Of a DNA stretch of 21,931 bases, positions 1-4,766 are shown piece after piece; position 1 is the stretch's first letter, and each line of letters opens with the position of its first letter. Location of the stretch: the IMG/VR virus record IMGVR_UViG_3300029912_000001, positions 1-21,931 of that record; one strand, 5' to 3'. Source of the stretch: a virus. A model generated the notes under the pieces. The model was not told the DNA's origin, did no database searches, and saw nothing but the letters and a program-made list of their open reading frames with translations. The position numbers and the translations under genes are program-made.

Positions 1-248
1 CTTTCAGGCCCAATAGATTGCAGGTTGCGCGACGCGCGAACCTTTCCGCTTTGCCCTCAGCCGTTCATCGGCGTCTCTTGCCAAGCATGGGCACTGGAAG
101 CGACGGGCAAGGATGCGCAAGGCCGCGCATTGATATAACCCTTGACCGTTCCAGCGAGCCTTACACAGTGCGAGAGCTTTGCCGCCTGCTCTTCGCTGCA
201 CTGTGTTGGCAGTAGCTAATGCGAACCCGGGGCCAAATCGAGCTGCTA

Positions 249-282
249 TTAGTGGTAGTATATAATAACTATATACTACTAA
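249..282. promoter_or_regulatory. AT-rich inverted repeat containing a perfect TATAAT
   Basis: A perfect 10-bp inverted repeat, GTAGTATATA at 255-264 and TATATACTAC at 270-279, has a 5-nt centre (ATAAC). The flanks add a few more partly matching bases. It is a strikingly AT-rich island in a GC-rich phage. The + strand contains TATAAT at 261-266, but I find no good -35 box at 16-18 bp upstream. It may be an operator, a promoter core or an easily melted site; sequence alone does not decide. Confidence 0.45.
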
Positions 283-306
283 GGGTTGTAGTGCGTAACG
301 GCCTGC

Positions 307-344
307 GCGCGTAAAGCTTTGCGCACTGCGCGTTGCTTACGCGC
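307..344. repeat. Inverted repeat GCGCGTAA / TTACGCGC
   Basis: Eight-base perfect arms, GCGCGTAA at 307-314 and TTACGCGC at 337-344, are separated by 22 nt of GC-rich sequence. It could be a hairpin in RNA or a pair of protein-binding half-sites. It sits between the AT-rich dyad and the 14-bp operator-like array, so it is probably part of the same control region. Confidence 0.35.
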
Positions 345-349
345 ACGAT

Positions 350-433
350 CCCTAGTGGGGTGTAAAGTTACACCTACTAGGGATCGTAGTGTAAAGTTAC
401 ACCCACTAGGGCTTGTGTCGTGTAACTTTACAC
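350..433. repeat. Array of three 14-bp near-palindromes (operator-like)
   Basis: GTGTAAAGTTACAC occurs at 360-373 and 389-402. Its exact reverse complement, GTGTAACTTTACAC, occurs at 420-433. Start-to-start spacing is 29 and 31 bp, close to three helical turns. Each copy is a dyad (GTGTAA-NN-TTACAC) whose two central bases give it an orientation. The outer boxes also repeat: CCCTAGT at 350-356 and ACTAGGG at 376-382 and 405-411. Evenly phased dyads ahead of an operon are typical of a repressor or activator binding array. The binding protein is not known; the small helix-turn-helix protein encoded at 1443-1625 is the nearest candidate. Confidence 0.6.
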
Positions 434-457
434 CCCACTACAGGTGGGGGGTACCCC
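433..457. other. Overlapping GC-rich hairpins
   Basis: CCCCAC (433-438) can pair with GTGGGG (444-449) around a 5-nt loop, and the next ten bases, GGGGTACCCC (448-457), form a perfect palindrome. The two structures share bases and are therefore mutually exclusive in RNA. No T-run follows, so a standard intrinsic terminator is not supported. It may be a pause or attenuator-like structure or simply part of the operator region. Confidence 0.35.
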
Positions 458-507
458 GGGGTCTGCTACCATGGCACGGATCTTGCCACCCTTCTGGACG
501 TTTTGAT

Positions 508-536
508 TTGAATTTACTTTGTGATCAACTTATTAG
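508..536 (+). promoter_or_regulatory. Candidate sigma70-like promoter for the late operon
   Basis: TTGAAT at 508-513 (4 of 6 matches to TTGACA) and TATTAG at 531-536 (4 of 6 matches to TATAAT) are separated by exactly 17 bp. They lie in an AT-rich block (about 500-545) unlike the surrounding GC-rich DNA. A transcript would start near 543, about 45 nt before the first gene. The site lies just downstream of the 14-bp array. The match is modest and the call rests on composition and position. Confidence 0.35.
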
Positions 537-588
537 GTATCTATTAGACGACTTGACACAATGTGCAGGGCCCCGGTACCTTCAAGCC

Positions 589-801
589 ATGACTCAGCTG
601 GAACGGCTGCACATGCGCCTCAAGACCAAGCTCGAAGGTCTGAGGGATAAGCCTTTCTACATTTCGCCGCTGTGGGTTCGAGCATCCTTGGCGCGCGAGC
701 TGGACCGAGTACAGGAGCAGATCGATGGCCGCAAGCAAGTCCGACCTGATGGGCAACGCAGCGCACTGGCTCAAGGAAGCAAAACGCAATCATCTGGGTG
801 A
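589..801 (+). CDS. Small charged hypothetical protein
   Basis: An open frame of 70 residues from ATG 589, mostly helical and charged, with no family I recognise. The first 50 residues look like real coding sequence (amphipathic helices rich in Arg, Leu, Glu). The last 25 or so residues lie in the 77-nt overlap with the next gene and look less protein-like. No strong ribosome binding site precedes ATG 589. ATG 613 (GGAA nearby) or TTG 508 are alternative starts; the frame stays open well upstream, but that part covers the operator array and is unlikely to be translated. It would be the first gene of the late operon. Confidence 0.45.
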   Translation: MTQLERLHMRLKTKLEGLRDKPFYISPLWVRASLARELDRVQEQIDGRKQVRPDGQRSALAQGSKTQSSG

Positions 802-964
802 CGCAGGCGTGGGAGCGATTTTCATTTTCTTCAACACCAACGAGTTTGGCTCAGCCGTATGTGCCGCCACCGTTAACAAGGCGTACTTGAAAAAGCATCT
901 CAAGGCCATCATTGACAAGATCGAACAAGACGAAACCAGGATTGTGACGCCCTATGACAATTAA
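725..964 (+). CDS. Small hypothetical protein (79 aa)
   Basis: ATG 725 follows a clear GGAG ribosome binding site at 715-718. The 79-residue product has a hydrophobic strand-like stretch (GAIFIFFNTNEFGSAVCAA, about residues 30-48) followed by a lysine-rich helix (KAYLKKHLKAIIDKIEQ, about 52-68). The family is not recognised. This strand-turn-strand-helix layout resembles part of the protein encoded at 1150-1446, which raises the possibility of distant paralogues. The 5' end overlaps the preceding frame by 77 nt and the 3' end overlaps the next gene by 11 nt, so it belongs to a tightly coupled group of small pre-terminase genes. Confidence 0.7.
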   Translation: MAASKSDLMGNAAHWLKEAKRNHLGDAGVGAIFIFFNTNEFGSAVCAATVNKAYLKKHLKAIIDKIEQDETRIVTPYDN

Positions 965-1157
965 CTCGAAGTTGAGCCAGCAGTTGACGCAGATCAAACT
1001 CGTGGGAGACGCGGTCGCTGTGCTACGGACGGAAGCGTGGTTCAACGACGCTGACGTTGTGATGGCAGCGCTGAACCTGACCCGCCAGTTGCTGAAGACG
1101 GTGTGCAAGGAACTGGTGACGACGCACGAAACCGCCTTGGAGAAAGCTGATGAGTGA
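954..1157 (+). CDS. Small helical hypothetical protein (67 aa)
   Basis: ATG 954 lies inside the end of the previous gene (11-nt overlap), with no strong ribosome binding site of its own, so translation is probably coupled. The 67-residue product looks all-helical, with a Ser/Gln-rich N-terminus and amphipathic helices (for example LNLTRQLLKTVCKELVTTHE near the C-terminus). It has no recognised domain. Its stop overlaps the next start by 8 nt. Confidence 0.6.
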   Translation: MTINSKLSQQLTQIKLVGDAVAVLRTEAWFNDADVVMAALNLTRQLLKTVCKELVTTHETALEKADE

Positions 1158-1446
1158 CGATCCAGTACGAACAGACATGGTGCCGCTTCACTACGACAAA
1201 GAAATCACGCCCAATGACGACAAGCTAAAGTTGGACGCCATCAATATCTGCAATCAGTATTTGCAGTTTTGGCTTCCAGGGGAGGTAGAGATCACAGTGC
1301 TGCTCTCCCGCCCCGGCGACAACAAGGTGAGCTTCGCCACGTCCAGCGCGAGCAAAGAGCGGGTGTTGCAGCAGATGAAGGATACGGCGACGGCCGTGCG
1401 CAGCAGCTTCAATTTGTTCGTGAAAGGCAACAGGTTTGTAAAGTGA
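1150..1446 (+). CDS. Hypothetical protein (98 aa)
   Basis: ATG 1150 is preceded by GGAG at about 1139-1142. The 98-residue product begins with an acidic, polar segment. A helix and two strand-like segments follow (EVEITVLLSRPGDNKVSFAT, about residues 45-64), then a long helix (KERVLQQMKDTATAVR). It ends in a basic tail. No family is recognised. The strand-turn-strand-helix pattern is similar to that of the 725-964 product. Its stop TGA (1444-1446) overlaps the GTG start of the helix-turn-helix gene, so the two are translationally coupled. Confidence 0.7.
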   Translation: MSDDPVRTDMVPLHYDKEITPNDDKLKLDAINICNQYLQFWLPGEVEITVLLSRPGDNKVSFATSSASKERVLQQMKDTATAVRSSFNLFVKGNRFVK

Positions 1447-1625
1447 ATGCGCGTTGGATCACATTCGAGGAAGCGGCGCGAGTGCTTGGAGTTTCGCGTC
1501 CTACTGCCAGGACGTTGTTGGCGTCTGGCGAAGTACCGGGCTTGGCAGACCACTTCGGAACAGCGCGAATTGACAGAGTCAAGTTCTTGGATTGGTTGAA
1601 GAAAAATACAGAAGAGCAAAAGTAG
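1443..1625 (+). CDS. Excisionase/MerR-like helix-turn-helix DNA-binding protein
   Basis: The 60-residue product starts at GTG 1443, whose last two bases belong to the preceding stop (GTGA overlap). Residues 6-27 (ITFEEAARVLGVSRPTARTL) form a clear helix-turn-helix. They are followed by a wing-like segment and a C-terminal helix (IDRVKFLDWLKKN) typical of the compact HTH_17 / excisionase-type fold. Such proteins bind DNA directly, as transcription regulators or recombination directionality factors. No integrase is seen here, and its place immediately before the terminase genes favours a transcription role. It may act on the 14-bp array at 350-433, but that is inference. A longer upstream reading frame exists but overlaps the preceding gene and is not needed. 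Confidence 0.75.
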   Translation: MNARWITFEEAARVLGVSRPTARTLLASGEVPGLADHFGTARIDRVKFLDWLKKNTEEQK

Positions 1626-1646
1626 CGGATGTTACAAAGCTGACGC

Positions 1647-1677
1647 CGCGCGCATCTGCATGCCATAGGTGCGCGCG
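1647..1677 (+). promoter_or_regulatory. Hairpin over the terminase small subunit start
   Basis: CGCGCGCA at 1647-1654 can pair perfectly with TGCGCGCG at 1670-1677 around a 15-nt loop. The loop holds the AGG (1667-1669) that would be the ribosome binding site. The stem ends on the G of the GTG start codon at 1677. Such a structure could limit initiation. It lies in the only intergenic gap (51 nt) between the small upstream genes and the packaging genes. Confidence 0.4.
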
Positions 1678-2171
1678 TGACCAAGGTTAAGCCGACCTAC
1701 AACAACAAGAAGGGCCCTGACGGCCTGACAGTCCGTGAGCGCAACTATGTGCGCGAGCGGCGCGCGGACATCTGCTCGCCAGAGTCAGTGATCATGCAGC
1801 GCGCCGGCTACGAGGGCAGCGCGCAGAACCTGACCATTCGCGCCCGGACCCTGATGCGTTGCAACCCCGTGGCGATGGCCGTGCGGGCGCCGTCGCTGCC
1901 AGACGATAAGCCGCTGGATCAAGAAGTGCTGAAGGACCAGGTCATTCGCACCTTCCGGCAGATTTTGAATTCAGACCGCACGTCGGACGCAGACAAAATC
2001 AAAGCGGGCAAAGAGCTTCTCTCTACGATCCCTGGCGGGTACGTGCCGCTTCAGGTTGTGCAGAAAGGCAGTTTTACACTGGAGTCCTGGGTGCAGCAAA
2101 TGGGCGGTTCGCCCGCCGAGCTCGATCAATCAACCTTCATCACAAACGGAGCAGACGATGCCACGAAATAG
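1677..2171 (+). CDS. terS: Terminase small subunit
   Basis: The 164-residue product would recognise phage DNA and deliver it to the large subunit during packaging. The N-terminus is basic. Residues about 17-62 (LTVRERNYVRERRADICSPE, then RAGYEGSAQNLTIRARTLMR and a CNPV-like end) match the usual layout of small terminases: L-T-x-(K/R)-x-x-x-(F/Y)-V, an A-x-x-R-A-G-Y box, then repeated R-x-x-x-L-M and N-P. A second helical region (about 85-120) probably mediates oligomerisation, and the C-terminus is acidic. The start is GTG 1677, with AGG upstream inside a hairpin loop. The position just upstream of the large subunit supports the call. The C-terminus overlaps the next start by 14 nt. Confidence 0.8.
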   Translation: MTKVKPTYNNKKGPDGLTVRERNYVRERRADICSPESVIMQRAGYEGSAQNLTIRARTLMRCNPVAMAVRAPSLPDDKPLDQEVLKDQVIRTFRQILNSDRTSDADKIKAGKELLSTIPGGYVPLQVVQKGSFTLESWVQQMGGSPAELDQSTFITNGADDATK

Positions 2172-2388
2172 CAGCGACGGTGAGTTGGACAGCCTCAAAC
2201 AGGAGCAGGAGTTTTGGGACCCAGCGGCGGGCGAGCGGCCCGAGGGCGAAGCGATGGACCGTGAGATCCCCGTGCGCTTCATTCCGGCGACGCAGTTGAT
2301 CAAGCCAGCGGGCACGTCGCCTGGGCTCCAGCCGGGTGGGGGTGGGCAGCAGGGTCCGGGCAACTCGCCGCTGCGCAAGGGCGGGTAG
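2158..2388 (+). CDS. Small Gly/Pro-rich hypothetical protein (76 aa)
   Basis: ATG 2158 overlaps the end of the terminase small subunit and has a GGAG ribosome binding site about 8 nt upstream. The 76-residue product is acidic in its first half and ends in a glycine/proline/glutamine-rich segment (PGGGGQQGPGNSPLRKGG), so it is probably largely disordered. The one ordered-looking stretch is IPVRFIPATQLIKPAG. No family is recognised. It lies between the two terminase genes together with another low-complexity gene. Confidence 0.6.
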   Translation: MPRNSSDGELDSLKQEQEFWDPAAGERPEGEAMDREIPVRFIPATQLIKPAGTSPGLQPGGGGQQGPGNSPLRKGG

Positions 2389-2391
2389 GCC

Positions 2392-2841
2392 GTGGGCAAG
2401 AGACTCAGCGGCGACTTCAAGACCGGCGCAGGGTCTGGCAAAGCAGCCGGGTCCGGTGGCCGCAACACCGGGAACGACCAAAACTTCTCGGGGCAAAAGC
2501 CGCGCAGCACGCCGAGCTTTCGCCAGCCCGAGCAGGGCACCACCAGTCCGGCCGGGCAGGCCCCAACCGTGGGCGGTGGCGCTGTCGTGCGCTTTCAGCC
2601 GTCAGATCCCAGGCTGACGGGGCAGGTGTCAAACCAGGCGCCGCACCAGGCCAGCATGAGCGAGGCAGAGAAAGGCGAGCTGCCCAGCAAGAGCACCGGC
2701 GTTCCTCCGTTGATTTTTCAGTCCAGTGACCCTTGCATCCACACCGACGCAGGCCGCGCGGCCGGGCCCGAGAAGTACGCGGGCGGGCTCATGCCTTCCC
2801 AAGCTCCGGGCTTTCCGGCGCCTCCGTACAAGGTCGCCTAA
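2392..2841 (+). CDS. Low-complexity Gly/Pro/Ser-rich hypothetical protein (149 aa)
   Basis: The frame starts at GTG 2392, three bases after the preceding stop, and ends at a TAA whose last base is the first base of the terL ATG (TAATG). The first 60 residues are glycine-, serine- and asparagine-rich (repeated GSGKAAGSGGRN-like character), suggesting disorder. Two short similar segments occur later: VRFQPSDPRLT and LIFQSSDPCIHT. No domain or family is recognised. The tight coupling at both ends and the good codon-level appearance support a real gene. It may be a virion or packaging accessory protein, but nothing proves that. Confidence 0.6.
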   Translation: MGKRLSGDFKTGAGSGKAAGSGGRNTGNDQNFSGQKPRSTPSFRQPEQGTTSPAGQAPTVGGGAVVRFQPSDPRLTGQVSNQAPHQASMSEAEKGELPSKSTGVPPLIFQSSDPCIHTDAGRAAGPEKYAGGLMPSQAPGFPAPPYKVA

Positions 2842-4400
2842 TGGGGCGGGTGAGCGCCAGCGAAGAGCCGTTGGCGTTCACCGCGTCCGAGCGCAAGGCC
2901 GTTGGTATTCCTGATGCCGTGGCGCGCAGGCTGCGCGCGGATTGTGGCTTCTTCATGCACAAGGTGTTGAACGTCGAAGGCGATGCCTGGCAGCAGAAGT
3001 TTTGGGGCGCCATGTCGGGCGAGCATATAGAGCCCTTCGCCAAGCGCATGCTAGCGCTGAAAGCCTGCAAGGGTCCTGGCAAGACGTTCGCGATGGCCGC
3101 TGCGGCGTGGTGGTGGCTGTTCACGCGCTGGCATTCCAACGGCGTTGCGATGTCGATCACATCGGACAACTTGCGTGACAACTTGTGGGCGGAGCTGGCG
3201 CGCCTTCAAGGACGGTCAACTTTGCTCAGCCACTTCTTTTCTCATCGTGGAGAAAGGATCGAAGCCAAGGAATACCCAAAGGATTGGTGGTTGTCGTTTA
3301 GATCTTTTCCGCAAAACGCCGACAAGAGCCAGCAGGCCAACACCCTGGCCGGTCTACATGGGCGGCATCCGCTCGTGCTCTGCGATGAGGTAGGAGACTA
3401 CCCTGATGGAGTGGTGGTGGCCGCAGAGGCGGTGTTGGCAACGCTGGTCAATGGCAAGCCGCCCGATGGCAGGATCATTTTGGCAGGCAACCCCACCAGC
3501 ACGGAAGGTCCGCTCTACCGGGTGACGATGCGCGACCGAGCTAGATGGTTCGTGCAAGAAATCACGTCTGACCCCAAGGACCCGCTCCGCTCGCCGCGCG
3601 TGGACCCTGAGTGGGTGCAAGCACAGATCGACACCTGGGGCATCGACAGCGACTTTGTAAAGGTGAACATCCTGGGGCAATTTCCGTCGCAGCAGGCGAA
3701 CAAGCTCATCGGGCCCGACACTGTGCAGACAGCAGCAGCGCGCAAGATCGAGCCAGGCTTTCAGCAAGACGCCCTGGTCTTCGGGCTGGACGTAGCGCGC
3801 TACGGCGACAACGCCAGCGTGCTGTTCCAGCGGCAGGGCAACATGTCGTGGCGCCCCAAGGTCTGGCGCGAGTTAGACTTGATGAGCCTGGCAGATCAAG
3901 TTGCCACAGAGTTTGTCACCAAGAACCCAGCGGCTTTGTTTGTAGATCAAAGCGGCGTGGGCGGCGGAATTGTTGACCGGCTGCGGCAGATGGGCATTCC
4001 CGTGCTCGCCATTGACTTTGGTGGAGCCCCTTTGGACAACCGCTTTGCAGATCGCCGCAGCGAGATGTACTGGAAGATGGCGGATTGGCTCAAGCGTGGA
4101 GGAACCATACCTGACGACGTAGCTCTGCGGCAGGAGCTGGTGTCGCCCAACTACTCGTGGAAGGCGACCGGCAAGATCACAAAGTTTAAGCTGGAATCCA
4201 AAGACGAGATGAAAAAGCGCGGCGTGAGCAGCCCGGACATGGCCGACGCGCTCGCGCTTACTTTTGCAGCGCCTGTGGTAACGCCTGCAAAAGATCAAGT
4301 CATGTACAGCGCGCCTCAGATGGGCAGCAATAATGGCTGGGGCAGCAACCGCTTGCGCGGCGGGACTGAAGAGTCCTGGGACCCTTATGGGAGCGACTAA
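2841..4400 (+). CDS. terL: Terminase large subunit (packaging ATPase-nuclease)
   Basis: The 519-residue motor protein pumps DNA into the prohead and cuts the concatemer. The ATPase half has a Walker A-like loop KACKGPGKT (residues 74-82, with K81), a Walker B strand HPLVLCDEV (D182, E183) and a coupling-motif-like ILAGNPTS (213-220). The RNase H-fold nuclease half has the expected acidic residues: D317 in FGLDVARYGD, D369 in LFVDQSGVGGG, and D466/D469 in SSPDMADALAL. The length is normal for the family. ATG 2841 overlaps the preceding stop (TAATG); the frame is open further upstream but that part lies inside the preceding gene. The C-terminal 35 residues are Gly/Ser/Asn-rich and probably flexible. 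Confidence 0.95.
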   Translation: MGRVSASEEPLAFTASERKAVGIPDAVARRLRADCGFFMHKVLNVEGDAWQQKFWGAMSGEHIEPFAKRMLALKACKGPGKTFAMAAAAWWWLFTRWHSNGVAMSITSDNLRDNLWAELARLQGRSTLLSHFFSHRGERIEAKEYPKDWWLSFRSFPQNADKSQQANTLAGLHGRHPLVLCDEVGDYPDGVVVAAEAVLATLVNGKPPDGRIILAGNPTSTEGPLYRVTMRDRARWFVQEITSDPKDPLRSPRVDPEWVQAQIDTWGIDSDFVKVNILGQFPSQQANKLIGPDTVQTAAARKIEPGFQQDALVFGLDVARYGDNASVLFQRQGNMSWRPKVWRELDLMSLADQVATEFVTKNPAALFVDQSGVGGGIVDRLRQMGIPVLAIDFGGAPLDNRFADRRSEMYWKMADWLKRGGTIPDDVALRQELVSPNYSWKATGKITKFKLESKDEMKKRGVSSPDMADALALTFAAPVVTPAKDQVMYSAPQMGSNNGWGSNRLRGGTEESWDPYGSD

Positions 4401-4766
4401 ATGGGATCTTCAAACGTAGTCAACCAGCAAGGCAGCACGCTCTCGGACGCTGACCACGACACTTTGTACGGCATTGACGGACCCGGTGGCGTTAAAGTTG
4501 GTGGCTTGCGAAACACAGATCCCACCAAGTTTGCAACCATGTTGAACAACTGGTTGACGAGCGGAAAGCCCAAGCCGGTGAATCCGGGCGAGACATTTAA
4601 GCAGGCTCAGGACGTGTACGGGTTGCACGAAAAAGCCAGCGCAGGCGCGGGCATCGGCGGACTCTTTGGGTTGGGCTTGATGATTGGAGATCTTTCACCA
4701 AAGGTGCCAACTCTTACACCCAACGTGCCGTCCTATGGCATGAAGCCTGTGCCGGGTGTAAAATGA
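4401..4766 (+). CDS. Hypothetical protein with glycine-rich hydrophobic segment (121 aa)
   Basis: ATG 4401 directly abuts the terL stop, and the gene ends inside the portal start (ATGA overlap). The 121-residue product has a polar N-terminus (Asp-, Gly- and Asn-rich), a central helical part (TKFATMLNNWLTSGKPKP), then a glycine-rich hydrophobic stretch AGIGGLFGLGLMIGDL (about residues 82-97) that could contact a membrane or pack in a virion. The tail is proline-rich. No family is recognised. Its place between terL and portal suggests a packaging or head-vertex accessory. Confidence 0.7.
   Translation: MGSSNVVNQQGSTLSDADHDTLYGIDGPGGVKVGGLRNTDPTKFATMLNNWLTSGKPKPVNPGETFKQAQDVYGLHEKASAGAGIGGLFGLGLMIGDLSPKVPTLTPNVPSYGMKPVPGVK

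Larger units (their letters stand above)
1..588. other. Gene-sparse leader / control region
   Basis: No convincing gene lies here. Two + frames are open from the left edge, one to a stop at 136-138 and one to a stop at about 213-215. A 65-residue - strand frame (4-201, GTG start, no visible ribosome binding site) overlaps them. They cannot all be real and none shows a recognisable domain. One of the + frames may be the tail of a gene that begins outside the window. From about 240 onward the stretch carries inverted repeats, three copies of a 14-bp near-palindrome and an AT-rich promoter-like block, listed separately. This is what is expected of a regulatory region ahead of a long rightward operon. 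Confidence 0.6.

Noticed and set aside
4-201. 65-residue frame on the - strand at the left edge
   Set aside because: GTG start without a ribosome binding site, no recognisable domain, and two competing + strand frames; not enough to call a gene.
350-433. Short repeats that could be taken for a small CRISPR array
   Set aside because: The units are 14-bp dyads with one copy inverted, spacers of 15-17 bp and no cas genes; this is an operator layout, not CRISPR.
553-582. TTGACA at 553-558 as a -35 box
   Set aside because: The -35 is perfect but the best -10 at 17-18 bp spacing (around 576-582, TACCTT) is poor, and the transcript would start at or after the first ATG; the pair at 508-536 fits better.
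319-588. Upstream extension of the first small gene from TTG 319
   Set aside because: It would translate through the three operator-like dyads and the hairpins, which look like regulatory DNA; the residues are Cys/Arg/Pro-rich and unlike a folded protein.
1443-1625. Assigning the HTH protein as a true excisionase
   Set aside because: The fold fits, but no integrase or attachment site is visible; only DNA binding is supported.
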